Shown here in pieces: positions 41,953 to 51,313 of a DNA stretch of 64,000 nucleotides. Below the pieces are notes generated by a model. It saw only the letters and a program-made list of their open reading frames with translations, searched no databases and had not been told where the DNA came from. Positions within the stretch are counted from its first letter, which is position 1, and every line of letters starts with the position of its first letter. A program made the position numbers and the translations under genes. The stretch is from JBGAJN01 sp044224905 (GTDB taxonomy: Bacteria > Verrucomicrobiota > Verrucomicrobiia > Limisphaerales > JBGAJN01): positions 620,001-684,000 of the forward strand of contig JBGAJN010000002.1 in the NCBI GenBank assembly GCA_044224905.1. Reading direction: 5' to 3'.

Positions 41953-44409
41953 ATGACGCATCTGCTTCCACGAGCCCTCCGGTCCTTTTGCCTGGTCACG
42001 ATTGCCGCGGGCGTTGGAGCGGTCGCGAGTAGCAGGGCTCAGGCTGCCGCTCCCAAAACGACGGCTGAGCTCGATAGCTTGGTGAAGCCATTCTTCAAGG
42101 AGCACTGCGCGAGTTGTCACGGCGTTAAGAAGCAGAAGGGCGATCTGCGCGTCGATACGTTGGCGGTCGATTACGGCTCGCCAAAAATCATGGGGCATTG
42201 GGAGGAGATTATGAACCGCATCAACTCCGGCGACATGCCCCCGGAGACGGAGCCGCGTCCGAAACCGGCCGAGATCGCACGCGTGGCGGAATGGATCGTC
42301 GGGCAACTGCGGGAAGCGGAAACGGCAAAACAATCGTCCGCGGGTGAGAAGGTGGCGTTCCGCAAACTCTCACGCGAAGAATATGCGAACACCGTTCGAG
42401 ATCTGCTCGGTGTGCATTTCGACGTGAAGAGTCCCACCGGATTGCCAGAGGATCCGGACTGGAAGGGTTTTGAGCGCATCGGTTCGGTGCTGACTCTGTC
42501 CCCGGCTCACGTGGAAAAATATTTGTCCGCTGCGGAAGCAATTCTCGACGAGGCGTTGTCCATTCGTCGCGAACCGAAGCGCGAAGTGGTTCGTTGGGGC
42601 GCCTTCGACATGCGTTGGAAAAGCTACAAGGAAGAATACGAGGCGCGCGGCATCGCGGATCAGGTGCGCATCGAGATCGTGCCAAACAATTACACCACCG
42701 ACACGTGGAACATCGATGTGAAGACCACTGGTGAATATATGCTCCGTCTCAAGCTCAGCGGGTTGCGCCCCGCAGGCGGGCGGGCGCCACGGCTGAAGGT
42801 TTATCTCTCGAGCGTCGACAAGACTTTGATCGAGTGCGACGTGGACACGGCTGAGGACAAACCGGTCACGGTCGAAGCGCGCGTGCATCTGATGGCCGGG
42901 AAATATCCCGTGCGCATCATCAACTCGGTGCCGGGGCCAAATCCCGAAGGCCGTCGTTCGCGACATTCGGGAACGCCCAACGCGTTCACGACTACGCGCA
43001 GCCGCGTGCCGTGGCAGTTGAAACTTACGGACGACGATTTCAAGCCGATCCAGCCAACGCTCATCATCGACTCCGTGGAATGGGACGGGCCGATTGTTGA
43101 TTCGTGGCCGACGGCGGCACATCAGCGCATTTTCTTTGGCGGAGAGAAGGCGACCAAGGACGCCGCCTATGCGCGCGAGATCGTGACGCGCTTTGCGGAG
43201 CGCGCGTGGCGTCGTCCGGTGCAGGCCAAGGAAATTGATCACGTTCTCAAGCCGTTCGAGCAGGCGCAGAAACTTGGGGACAGTTTCGAATTGTCGGTGA
43301 AGAACTCGCTGGTGGCCGTGTTGTGCGCGAAGAGCTTTCTTTATTTGGAAGAAGGCAACGTGGCCAAAGCCGCACCGAAGTTGACGGACGCGGAGTTGGC
43401 CTCGCGGCTGTCGTATTTTCTTTGGAGCACCACGCCCGATCAACGCCTGTTGGATCTCGCGCGCGGCGGCAAGCTGGACCAGCCCGCGACGTTACGCGCC
43501 GAAGTCCAGCGCATGTTGAAGGATGCCAGGGCCGCGGAGTTCGCCAGTAGCTTCCCGCGCCAATGGCTGCAACTGCGCCGTGTGGGAATGTTTCCGCCCG
43601 ACAAGGTGCTGTATCCTGAATACGACGAGAACTTGGAGCAAAGCATGGTCGCAGAGACGCTGGGATTCTTTGGTGACGTGCTCACGCGCAATGGCAGCCT
43701 GCGCGAATTCCTGGACTCCGATTGGACGTTGCTGAACGAACGTCTCGCCACGCACTACGGCATCGATGGCATTCGCGGTGACCAGTTGCAGCGCGTGTCG
43801 CTCAAGCCGGAGGATCATCGGGGCGGGTTGCTCACGCAGGGCGCGGTGCTCAGCCTTACCTCCGACGGCACGCGCCATCGGCCGGTTCATCGTGGTGTTT
43901 GGGTGCTCGAATCGATCATTGGAAAACCGCCGCCGCCGCCACCGGCGAACGTGCCGGCACTCAGCACGCCCGAAGCGAAAGCCAAGAAGACAACCGTTCG
44001 CGAGAAGCTGGAACAGCACCGTGCGGATCCGAATTGCACTGCCTGCCACAACAAGATCGACCCGCTCGGTGTCGCCTTCGACAACTATGACGCCATTGGC
44101 CGCTGGCGCACGGTCGAGAGCGTGCGCGATGGCGTTGGAGAAGATCCGAAATTGGAGCCCAGCGGTGTGCTTGCTGACGGACGGAAGTTCAATGACTCGG
44201 TCGAGTTGAAGAAGCTTCTGCTCGCGGACACTGACAAGTTTGCCGTCGCGTTCACCGAGAAGCTGGCGACCTATGCGTTGCGGCGCGGCATGACATTTTC
44301 CGATCGAGAAGAGTTGAAGCGCATCGCCGAACAATCCAAACGCGGCGGCTACAAGCTTGCTGCGCTGATCGAATCGCTTGTCACCAGTCCGCTGTTTCTT
44401 AAACGCTAA
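41953..44409 (+). CDS. Secreted cytochrome of the DUF1587/1592/1588/1585 family, second copy
   Basis: 818 residues with a signal peptide (LRSFCLVTIAAGVGAVASS). The order of domains is the same as in 5897-8398: cytochrome with CASCHG near residue 53, KKQKGDLRVDTL, DUF1587 (FRKLSREEYANTVRDLLGV), a carbohydrate-binding-like middle, DUF1595 (FAERAWRRPVQAKEI), DUF1592 (SRLSYFLWSTTPDQRLL), DUF1588 (LNERLATHYGIDG) and DUF1585 with a second heme motif, CTACHNKIDPLGVAF. It is 12 bases before its DUF1552 partner, the classic arrangement. Its likely job is periplasmic electron transfer linked to the carbohydrate-active proteins downstream (inference). Confidence 0.94.
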   Translation: MTHLLPRALRSFCLVTIAAGVGAVASSRAQAAAPKTTAELDSLVKPFFKEHCASCHGVKKQKGDLRVDTLAVDYGSPKIMGHWEEIMNRINSGDMPPETEPRPKPAEIARVAEWIVGQLREAETAKQSSAGEKVAFRKLSREEYANTVRDLLGVHFDVKSPTGLPEDPDWKGFERIGSVLTLSPAHVEKYLSAAEAILDEALSIRREPKREVVRWGAFDMRWKSYKEEYEARGIADQVRIEIVPNNYTTDTWNIDVKTTGEYMLRLKLSGLRPAGGRAPRLKVYLSSVDKTLIECDVDTAEDKPVTVEARVHLMAGKYPVRIINSVPGPNPEGRRSRHSGTPNAFTTTRSRVPWQLKLTDDDFKPIQPTLIIDSVEWDGPIVDSWPTAAHQRIFFGGEKATKDAAYAREIVTRFAERAWRRPVQAKEIDHVLKPFEQAQKLGDSFELSVKNSLVAVLCAKSFLYLEEGNVAKAAPKLTDAELASRLSYFLWSTTPDQRLLDLARGGKLDQPATLRAEVQRMLKDARAAEFASSFPRQWLQLRRVGMFPPDKVLYPEYDENLEQSMVAETLGFFGDVLTRNGSLREFLDSDWTLLNERLATHYGIDGIRGDQLQRVSLKPEDHRGGLLTQGAVLSLTSDGTRHRPVHRGVWVLESIIGKPPPPPPANVPALSTPEAKAKKTTVREKLEQHRADPNCTACHNKIDPLGVAFDNYDAIGRWRTVESVRDGVGEDPKLEPSGVLADGRKFNDSVELKKLLLADTDKFAVAFTEKLATYALRRGMTFSDREELKRIAEQSKRGGYKLAALIESLVTSPLFLKR

Positions 44410-44421
44410 ACCCGCACCGCC

Positions 44422-45819
44422 ATGAGCAATCTCCTCACTCAACGTTGGCTTTTGAACCGCCGCCATTTCCTGCGCGGCCTCGGCACGATGATGGCGCTGC
44501 CGCTACTCGACGCCATGATGCCTTTGCGCGCGAACGCCGCCGCGACGACCAAGCCGCGGCGCAGTGTGTTCGTTTACATTCCGAACGGCGTGAACGGCAT
44601 GACGTGGCAGGTCACGAAACCGGGGCGTGAGTTCGAATTGTCGCCGTCGCTCAAGCCGCTCGCGAAACATCGGAACGATTTCACCGTGTTCAGCGGACTG
44701 CATCATCCAAACGGTCTCGGGCAGGCGCATGTGTGCGCGGACACGTGGCTGACCGGCGCCAAGATCGATGCGCAGGGAGGACGAAAGTATGAGAACACGA
44801 TTTCGTGCGATCAAATGATGGCGGAGGTGGTGGGGCAACAGACTCGCTTTCCGTCGCTGGAACTTTCCATCTCGTCCGGCACGGGACACCCCTTCGGCAC
44901 CAACACGCTGGCGTTCTCGCGCGATGGTGTGCCGCTTCCCGCGGAGGATAATCCGAAACTCATCTTCAACCGTCTCTTCGGCGAAGAAACCGGCGGGATT
45001 GCCGCGCAACGCGCGCGGTTGACGAAACGTCGCAGTGTGCTCGATGCCGTCCTGGAGGACGCGAAATCGCTGCGGCGCGGTCTCGGAAAGGACGATCGCA
45101 CCAAGCTCGACGAGTATTTGCACTCCGTGCGCGATGTGGAGCAGCGCACGGAACGGCTGGATTCGTGGCTCGATGTGCCGAAGCCGGCCCTCGAGAAAAA
45201 ACTGGCCGAGCCGTTTCAGCGCGATGTGCCGAAGGCGAAAGCCGGCGAATACTGGCGCACGATGTTTGACCTGATCGTGCTCGCGTTGCGCACGGACATG
45301 ACGCGCGTGGTGACTTACATGAACGGCAGCGAGGGCAATGGCCTCGCTATTCCCGAGATCGGCATCACGCAGGCGCGGCACAATCTATCGCATCACAACG
45401 GCGACCCCGTGGTGCTCGAGCGCCTCGCGAAGAGTGATGCCTTCATCATGGAACAGTTCGCGCACTTCCTCGACGAGCTGCGTGCAATTAAAGACGGCGC
45501 TGAACCGTTGCTTGACCGTACCATGGTGCTTTTCGGCAGCGGCATGAGTTACGGCCACAGTCATTGCAACAGCAACCTGCCCATCCTGCTCGCAGGCGGA
45601 CGGAGTCTTGGCTTCAAGCACGGCCAGCACATTGACTACAACAAGCCGCATTTGAAGGAAGACTACACACTCAGCTACGACGAGTGGCGTTCGTTGTGCG
45701 GCAAGCCCAAGGACGAAAAGGCGCGGTTGAGCAACCTCATGCTCACGATGCTGCAAAAGATGGAGGTCAACACGGAGAAGTTCGTCGACAGCCTCGGGCC
45801 CGTCAGCGAGGTGGTTTGA
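44422..45819 (+). CDS. DUF1552 domain protein, Tat-exported, second copy
   Basis: 465 residues with a twin-arginine signal (NRRHFLRGLGTMMALPLLDAM). DUF1552 blocks are RRSVFVYIPNGVNGMTW, FTVFSGLHHPNGLGQAHVCAD, LDAVLEDAKSLRRGLGKDDR, GITQARHNLSHHNGD and VLFGSGMSYGHSHCNSNLPI. It is longer than the copy at 2189 by about 40 residues, mostly near the C-terminus. It is read directly after the DUF1592-type gene and 18 bases before an esterase gene, so it probably belongs to one transcript running toward 53767. Confidence 0.94.
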   Translation: MSNLLTQRWLLNRRHFLRGLGTMMALPLLDAMMPLRANAAATTKPRRSVFVYIPNGVNGMTWQVTKPGREFELSPSLKPLAKHRNDFTVFSGLHHPNGLGQAHVCADTWLTGAKIDAQGGRKYENTISCDQMMAEVVGQQTRFPSLELSISSGTGHPFGTNTLAFSRDGVPLPAEDNPKLIFNRLFGEETGGIAAQRARLTKRRSVLDAVLEDAKSLRRGLGKDDRTKLDEYLHSVRDVEQRTERLDSWLDVPKPALEKKLAEPFQRDVPKAKAGEYWRTMFDLIVLALRTDMTRVVTYMNGSEGNGLAIPEIGITQARHNLSHHNGDPVVLERLAKSDAFIMEQFAHFLDELRAIKDGAEPLLDRTMVLFGSGMSYGHSHCNSNLPILLAGGRSLGFKHGQHIDYNKPHLKEDYTLSYDEWRSLCGKPKDEKARLSNLMLTMLQKMEVNTEKFVDSLGPVSEVV

Positions 45820-45837
45820 TTCAGGGATAACGCGTTC

Positions 45838-46956
45838 ATGTTCTCAGCCTTCTTCCAATGCGCGCCGCTGCTCTTGACGCTCTTCGCTGTCAGCGCGCTC
45901 GCCGCCGATATTGAGATCAGCGAAACACTCCAGCTTCCCGAGTGTCACAGCATCGGCTGGGTGCGGGCGAATGCCGGCGTGAAAGCGCAAGGCGCGGGTA
46001 ATCTAATCCTTGATGAAGCGAAATGGGGCACGCCTTCGCCCGGACAGATCGTCGAGCAACATTGGGACTGGAACCTTAGCGATGCGCAATGGGCCGACGC
46101 GGTGAAGCAGAAGGGCGAGGGCAAGCGCGAGGACGTGAAGTTCGACCTCTGGCTGCCCGAGGGTGTTCGCACCGTGCGGGGCATCGTCGTCATCTCGGGC
46201 CACGGCAGCGGCGAAGCGCTCTACAAGAATGCCGAACTGAGGAAGATCGCGCGTGAGTTGCATCTGGCGTTGTTCAAATTCATTGGCAATCCCATGCAGC
46301 GTGGTTTTTGGCCACGCAGTCTGCTCGATCAGCGCATCGCCGCCTTCGCGGAGAAATCCCAGCATCCCGAGCTCAATCGCGCGCCGCTTTTTCTCTACGG
46401 TCACTCGAACGGCACCGGATTCTCGGCCATTTATCCCGCCGTTGAGGGTTCACGCGTCTGGGCGTGGATCTCCATGCGTCCGGGAACGACTTTTCAAGTG
46501 TATCAGCCGAAAGGCGCGCAAGCTCCCGGCATGATCATTTTCGGCGAGGACGACGCCTTCTTCGCGCGGCCGTCGAAGGAGCAAAACATGGGCGTCGTCG
46601 AGACGATGCGGAAGAAGCACAACGCCCTCTGGAATTTCGCCGTTGAGCCGAAGACCGGTCATGGCCCCGGAGAGAAAACTTGGCCGCTGGTCTTTTCTTT
46701 TCTGCGCCACAGCTTCGCTGCGCGGGTGCCTGCCGATGCCGATCCAGCAAGCGGCGCCGTGAAACTTATCACTCTCAAGGCGGATGCCGGTCATCTCGGC
46801 CAAAACTGGAACGCAGCGAAAGGCGGTTACCAGACGCTACCCACTGCCTCCTTCGCCAAGTTCGCTGGCGACAAGACCATCGCCTCGTGGCTGGTCAACG
46901 CTGGCTTCGCCGCCGATTGGCAAACCTTTCAACGTGACGGACGGCTCGCCCGATGA
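45838..46956 (+). CDS. Exported alpha/beta hydrolase (esterase/peptidase-like)
   Basis: 372 residues with a signal peptide (FFQCAPLLLTLFAVSALAAD). After an extra 110-residue N-terminal beta region, the hydrolase core shows GIVVISGHGSGEALYKN, the nucleophile elbow LFLYGHSNGTGFSAIYP (Ser about 193), IIFGEDDAFFA (acid) and EPKTGHGPGE (His). The C-terminal 90 residues lie outside the hydrolase fold. No closer subfamily was recognised. Its stop overlaps the start of the next gene by four bases (ATGA), so the two are coupled. The cluster context suggests it deacylates a glycan. Confidence 0.82.
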   Translation: MFSAFFQCAPLLLTLFAVSALAADIEISETLQLPECHSIGWVRANAGVKAQGAGNLILDEAKWGTPSPGQIVEQHWDWNLSDAQWADAVKQKGEGKREDVKFDLWLPEGVRTVRGIVVISGHGSGEALYKNAELRKIARELHLALFKFIGNPMQRGFWPRSLLDQRIAAFAEKSQHPELNRAPLFLYGHSNGTGFSAIYPAVEGSRVWAWISMRPGTTFQVYQPKGAQAPGMIIFGEDDAFFARPSKEQNMGVVETMRKKHNALWNFAVEPKTGHGPGEKTWPLVFSFLRHSFAARVPADADPASGAVKLITLKADAGHLGQNWNAAKGGYQTLPTASFAKFAGDKTIASWLVNAGFAADWQTFQRDGRLAR

Positions 46957-48422
46957 TTTCCCAATTTTTCATGCGCCTTCTTTCCTGCCTTGTTCTCTTC
47001 GCGCTGCCGCTGCAAGCCGTCGAGCTGACATTTCCCAAGCTGGCCGAGGCCAAACGTATCCACGGTGAACTCGTGAACATCGATTTCATTCATCGCAGCG
47101 GCCAGTTCCGTGCGGAGAAGGGCGAGTTGATGGATTTTACGATGCCGCCCTACGCCATCATGAAGTATCGCGGCAGCGAATCCGATCTGCGCGACGTCCC
47201 GCTTGGCGCGAAGCTCGACTTCCTGCTCCTTCCCGACGCCGATGGCAAACCCACGCGCCTCCTGACGACGCGTGACGAGCAAGCGCCCGATCCCGAGCAG
47301 CAGAAAAAATTCCGCAGCTTCACCGAACGGCGGGGCGTGGCCGGATGGATCGACAAGACCGAAGGCCGCTTCGTCACGGTCACTTTGTTCAGCGGTGATC
47401 CGAAGACTTATCGGGCCGTGTATGGCGAGCTTCTCGCCAAAGACAAGAGCGCCACCCTATGCGTGGCCAACGACGAGTTGCGCACATGGAACCCCGGCGT
47501 CGATGGCGAGCGCGGTGCCATTCAGGAAGTGCGGCAAGTTCCCAACCACCACTTCGGCTGCAGCGGTTATCAGATCGTGATCCGTGTGCCCAACATGCTG
47601 GAGGGCTTTCGTCGCGGCCGTGTTGTGCGCGTCTTTCTGAGCGGCTGGAAACTGCAGGACCAGTTCTATGGCGAGAGCTTGATGGGCTACGGCTACGCGC
47701 GTTTGCTGAATCAGGAACTCACGGAGAATCCGGCGAAGGAATATTCCGAGCAGTTTCCGTTTCGCACCGACTACGGTAATGCACACCTGCCCTGGTATCA
47801 GTTGAAGCCCGGTGTGAAGCCGCCGCCATTCTCTGAACACCTCGTTCTCGGTGAGCTGGTGAAAGCAGACGCGGCGACACGCGGCGGACAGTTTCGCGTC
47901 GAGCGCACCGGCGAGTTGGTTCCGTTCACGTTGATTCCGAGTGGCGTCGTCAAGTATCTCGGCAGCGAGGCCGGGTTGGAGATGATTCCCGTCGGCACGC
48001 GCTGTCGGTTTCACCTGTATCAGGATGTGCGGGGTGCGTTCACCCAGGCGAGCGTCGTCAGCGATGAAGTCAGCTTTTTCGTAGCGAATACCATCAGTTA
48101 CCGAATTGATTCCCTCATACTGGGCGAAGGCAAATTGCTCGTCGCGCGTCAGCTCCCTGAAGTGAAGAACTACAATGGCGACATGGAACGCCCGCCGGAC
48201 ATTGCGCGCGCGGAGCTCCGTGTCTCCGCCGAAACCCGTGTCTGGAAGGGGACGCAACAGTTGAAGCTTGCCGAACTCGCGATCGGTGATGTCTTGCTCG
48301 TCAATCTCACCAGCGAGCAGCCCGGCAAGCCTTCCCGTTGCACCGACATTTGGGTGGGCGCGGAAACGCACAAACTCCTCGTTGAAAAATATGGCAAAGC
48401 ATCGAAAGGTGCGAAGCGGTAA
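46953..48422 (+). CDS. Exported protein with an internal duplication, function unknown
   Basis: 489 residues with a signal peptide (MRLLSCLVLFALPLQAVE). Two copies of one domain are visible. The first (about 36-95) has GELVNIDFIHRSGQFRAEKG, MPPYAIMKYRGSES and PLGAKLDFLL. The second (about 297-355) has GELVKADAATRGGQFRVERT, IPSGVVKYLGSEA and PVGTRCRFHLY. Each is a small beta-rich unit that recalls DUF5666/OB-like domains. The region between them has conserved-looking CSGYQIVIRVPNMLEGFRRG. I cannot name the family. It overlaps the esterase gene by four bases, so it is very likely a partner of that enzyme. Confidence 0.8.
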   Translation: MISQFFMRLLSCLVLFALPLQAVELTFPKLAEAKRIHGELVNIDFIHRSGQFRAEKGELMDFTMPPYAIMKYRGSESDLRDVPLGAKLDFLLLPDADGKPTRLLTTRDEQAPDPEQQKKFRSFTERRGVAGWIDKTEGRFVTVTLFSGDPKTYRAVYGELLAKDKSATLCVANDELRTWNPGVDGERGAIQEVRQVPNHHFGCSGYQIVIRVPNMLEGFRRGRVVRVFLSGWKLQDQFYGESLMGYGYARLLNQELTENPAKEYSEQFPFRTDYGNAHLPWYQLKPGVKPPPFSEHLVLGELVKADAATRGGQFRVERTGELVPFTLIPSGVVKYLGSEAGLEMIPVGTRCRFHLYQDVRGAFTQASVVSDEVSFFVANTISYRIDSLILGEGKLLVARQLPEVKNYNGDMERPPDIARAELRVSAETRVWKGTQQLKLAELAIGDVLLVNLTSEQPGKPSRCTDIWVGAETHKLLVEKYGKASKGAKR

Positions 48423-48543
48423 CTTCCAAGGGTGAACTAAGTCAAAAGATGGTTGGTGATGGACCGCGAGGTTCGGTTTGATTTGATCAAGCTCACCGCG
48501 CGTTCGTCCTCATTTGGGCCCGCGTTGAGCAGGTCCAGCTTCG

Positions 48544-49797
48544 ATGCAAACACGACGCAACTTTCTCGCAAGCTCAAGTGCCCTGCTGTCGGGCGGCGCG
48601 TTGATTTCATTATTCGCTGGCCAAGCTGCCGGGTCACGGTCCGGGGTGAAAGACCGTGACTATTGGTTTCAAATGTTGCGACGCGTCGCCGAGCCGGTGC
48701 TCGTCAATCTCGCGGAAAACAAGTTGAAGGAGCGCATGCCGATCGAGGCGCCGGCGAACACGGTGGAGAATCGCCGACAGGTCACGCACTTGGAAGCGCT
48801 GGGGCGAACACTTATGGGCATCGCGCCATGGCTCGAGCTTGCTGACAAGCCGCGGAGGGAAGCCGAAGTGGGGCAACGGTTCGGCGAACTCGCGCGCCGG
48901 TCGATTTCAAATGCGACGAATCCGGCAGCGGCGGATTTCCTCAACTTCACCTCGGGCTCGCAGCCCCTCGTCGACGCAGCTTTTCTCTCGCACGCGATCG
49001 TGCGTGCGCCGCGCGAGCTGTGGCAGAGGCTCGATCCCGTTGCTCAGCTGCGCGTGGTGGATTGCCTCAAGCAGACGCGTGCGATTAAGGCGGGGAACAA
49101 CAATTGGCTGCTCTTCGCGGCGATGGTTGAGACGGCGCTCGCGAGTGTTGGTGCCGAATGGCTCGAAGCGCCGATCGAAAAGGCGCTCACGTCGCACGAG
49201 GAGTGGTATAAAGGCGACGGCACTTATGGCGATGGCGCGGAGTTGCACTGGGATTACTACAACAGCTTCGTGATCCAACCGATGCTGCTCGATGTTTTGG
49301 AGCACATGGGGAAGTTCACCGACAAGTGGGCGTCGATGCTGCCGCGCGTTTGTGCGCGGGCGAAACGCTACGCCGCCGTGCAAGAGCGGTTAATCGCCCC
49401 CGACGGAACGTATCCGCCGACGGGCCGCTCGCTGGCGTATCGCTGCGGTGCGTTTCAACTACTCGCGCAAATGGCGTTACGCCAGGAACTCCCCGACGGT
49501 GTCGCGCCCGCGCAGGTTCGCGGCGCGCTCACGGCGGTGATTCGCCAGACGCTTGGCGCCAAGGGAACTTTCGACGAGCGCGGCTGGCTGCGCGTGGGCG
49601 TGGCGGGACATCAGCCCGGCCTCGCGGAAAGTTACATCAGCACCGGAAGTCTTTACCTTTGCAGCGCGGTCTTTCTTCCGCTCGGGCTGCCAGACAACGA
49701 CGCCTTTTGGTCGGATCCGCCCGCCGACTGGACGCAGAGGAAGCTTTGGTCCGGAAAAGACCTGCCAACGGATCATGCTTTGAAGAGCCCTCGCTGA
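48544..49797 (+). CDS. Tat-exported DUF2264 protein
   Basis: 417 residues with a signal of twin-arginine type (TRRNFLASSSALLSGGALI). DUF2264 blocks are DRDYWFQMLRRVAEPVL, RRQVTHLEALGRTLMGIAPWLEL, NWLLFAAMVETALASVGA, HEEWYKGDGTYGDGAELHWDYYNSFVIQP and RLIAPDGTYPPTGRSLAYRCGAFQ. The fold is an (alpha/alpha)6 barrel, and the family is found in polysaccharide loci of Bacteroidetes and PVC bacteria, probably as hydrolases or lyases of uronic-acid-containing glycans; activity is not fixed. It lies 121 bases after the duplicated-domain gene and 22 before the BNR_4 gene. Confidence 0.88.
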   Translation: MQTRRNFLASSSALLSGGALISLFAGQAAGSRSGVKDRDYWFQMLRRVAEPVLVNLAENKLKERMPIEAPANTVENRRQVTHLEALGRTLMGIAPWLELADKPRREAEVGQRFGELARRSISNATNPAAADFLNFTSGSQPLVDAAFLSHAIVRAPRELWQRLDPVAQLRVVDCLKQTRAIKAGNNNWLLFAAMVETALASVGAEWLEAPIEKALTSHEEWYKGDGTYGDGAELHWDYYNSFVIQPMLLDVLEHMGKFTDKWASMLPRVCARAKRYAAVQERLIAPDGTYPPTGRSLAYRCGAFQLLAQMALRQELPDGVAPAQVRGALTAVIRQTLGAKGTFDERGWLRVGVAGHQPGLAESYISTGSLYLCSAVFLPLGLPDNDAFWSDPPADWTQRKLWSGKDLPTDHALKSPR

Positions 49798-49819
49798 ATT
49801 ATCACCTGCGAATAGATTT

Positions 49820-51235
49820 ATGTTGCGCCGAACGCATTTCATTTTCGTTCTCGTCGCTTTTGCGGTTTCAAGGTTTTGCCTCGCGGCGCCTCTGCCGACG
49901 GACGATGGCTACCGTGGCATCTGGTATTTCAACCAGCCCACGAAGGACGAGTATCGCTACAAATACAGCGGCGGCTTCGCTACGTATCCGCAGCAGCACG
50001 CGCCGATCGTCATTTACTGCAAAGAGGTGGATAAAACGTTCTTCGTTTACGGCGGCACGACGGCGCGCGGTGCGAACGACCAGCAGGAATTGCTGCACAT
50101 GGTTTCATTCTTTGATCACAAGACCGGCACAGTGCCGCGCCCGCGCATCTTGTTGAACAAGCACACGGACGATGCGCACGATAATCCGACGTTGCAGGTG
50201 GATGACGCCGGACATTTGTGGGTTTTCTCGTCGTCGCACGGCACGGGGCGTCCATCCTACATTCACCGCAGTGTGAAACCGTGGGCGATTGACGAGTTCG
50301 AGCGCATCGCGGTGACGAACTTCTCCTACACGCAGCCGTGGCATGTTCCCGGCAAGGGCTTCCTCTTCCTCCATACGCGCTACAACGGTGGAAAAAGTCT
50401 CGGCATCCCGGCGGTCCGTTGCCTGTTCACCATGACGAGCGTGGACGGGCGGGATTGGAGCGAGCCGCAGATGCTCGCGGGCATCGAGCAGGGTGACTAT
50501 CAGATCAGCTGGCGCAGTGGCTCGCGCGTGGCAACGGCCTTTGATTTTCATCCGAAAATTCTCGGTCTGAATGCGCGGGCCAACATTCACTATTTGGAAA
50601 CCTCTGATCAGGGAAAATCCTGGCGCACGGTGCGCGGCGAGTTGGTGAAGACGCCGATTAGTTCAACCAACAATCCTCCGCTCGCGTATGATTCCCGTGC
50701 TGACGGACGGCTGGTTTATCTCAAGGATCTGAACTTCGATCGCGATGGTCGCCCGGTGATTTTGTTCCTGACGAGCAAAGGCTTCGAGCCCGGCCCCGAG
50801 AACGGTCCGCGCGAATGGCAGACACTTCGTTGGAGTGGCAAAGAATGGATTCGTCGCCCGTTCACCACCTCGGCGAACAACTACGACCACGGCTCGCTCT
50901 ACATCGAACCCGACGGCATGTGGCGCGTGATCGCTCCGACCGAGCTCGGTCCGCAGCCCTACAATCCCGGCGGCGAGATGATAATGTGGTCGAGCCGTGA
51001 CGAAGGCGCCACGTGGACGAAGTTGAAGCAACTCACGCACAACAGCCCGCGCAATCACTCTTATGCCCGCCGTCCGCTGAATGCCCATCCGGACTTCTAC
51101 GCGCTCTGGGCCGACGGTCACGGGCGCCAACCCTCCGAATCGTGCCTCTACTTCACGAACCAACGTGGTGATCACGTGTGGCGTTTGCCGTCGAAGATTG
51201 AGGGTGATTTCGCGAAGTCTGAAATTGCTTGGTGA
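49820..51235 (+). CDS. Exported BNR_4-type seven-bladed propeller, possible polysaccharide lyase
   Basis: 471 residues with a signal peptide (RRTHFIFVLVAFAVSRFCLA). The opening DDGYRGIWYFNQPTKDEYRY, then GGFATYPQQHAPIVIYC, DAHDNPTLQVDDAGHLWVF, SSSHGTGRPSYIHRS and YSYARRPLNAHPDFYALWADG-like segments are typical of BNR_4 proteins. Ulvan lyases of families PL24/PL25 share this propeller and use His/Tyr/Arg at the centre. Several His and Tyr here (HDN, SHG, NHSYARRP) are placed where such residues occur, so lyase activity is possible but unproven. It follows the DUF2264 gene closely, which supports a shared polyuronate or ulvan-like substrate. Confidence 0.8.
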   Translation: MLRRTHFIFVLVAFAVSRFCLAAPLPTDDGYRGIWYFNQPTKDEYRYKYSGGFATYPQQHAPIVIYCKEVDKTFFVYGGTTARGANDQQELLHMVSFFDHKTGTVPRPRILLNKHTDDAHDNPTLQVDDAGHLWVFSSSHGTGRPSYIHRSVKPWAIDEFERIAVTNFSYTQPWHVPGKGFLFLHTRYNGGKSLGIPAVRCLFTMTSVDGRDWSEPQMLAGIEQGDYQISWRSGSRVATAFDFHPKILGLNARANIHYLETSDQGKSWRTVRGELVKTPISSTNNPPLAYDSRADGRLVYLKDLNFDRDGRPVILFLTSKGFEPGPENGPREWQTLRWSGKEWIRRPFTTSANNYDHGSLYIEPDGMWRVIAPTELGPQPYNPGGEMIMWSSRDEGATWTKLKQLTHNSPRNHSYARRPLNAHPDFYALWADGHGRQPSESCLYFTNQRGDHVWRLPSKIEGDFAKSEIAW

Positions 51236-51313
51236 ACAATCGCTTCGCGCACCGTCAGTTCGATCGATAATTTCTGTCCAGAATCGGCGAACGCTGGCCT
51301 TAATTGGGTATAC

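Noticed and set aside
40351..42333. A 660-codon minus-strand frame opposite the flavin reductase
   Set aside because: The plus strand encodes a complete old-yellow-enzyme protein there. The minus frame has no signal, domain or start context.
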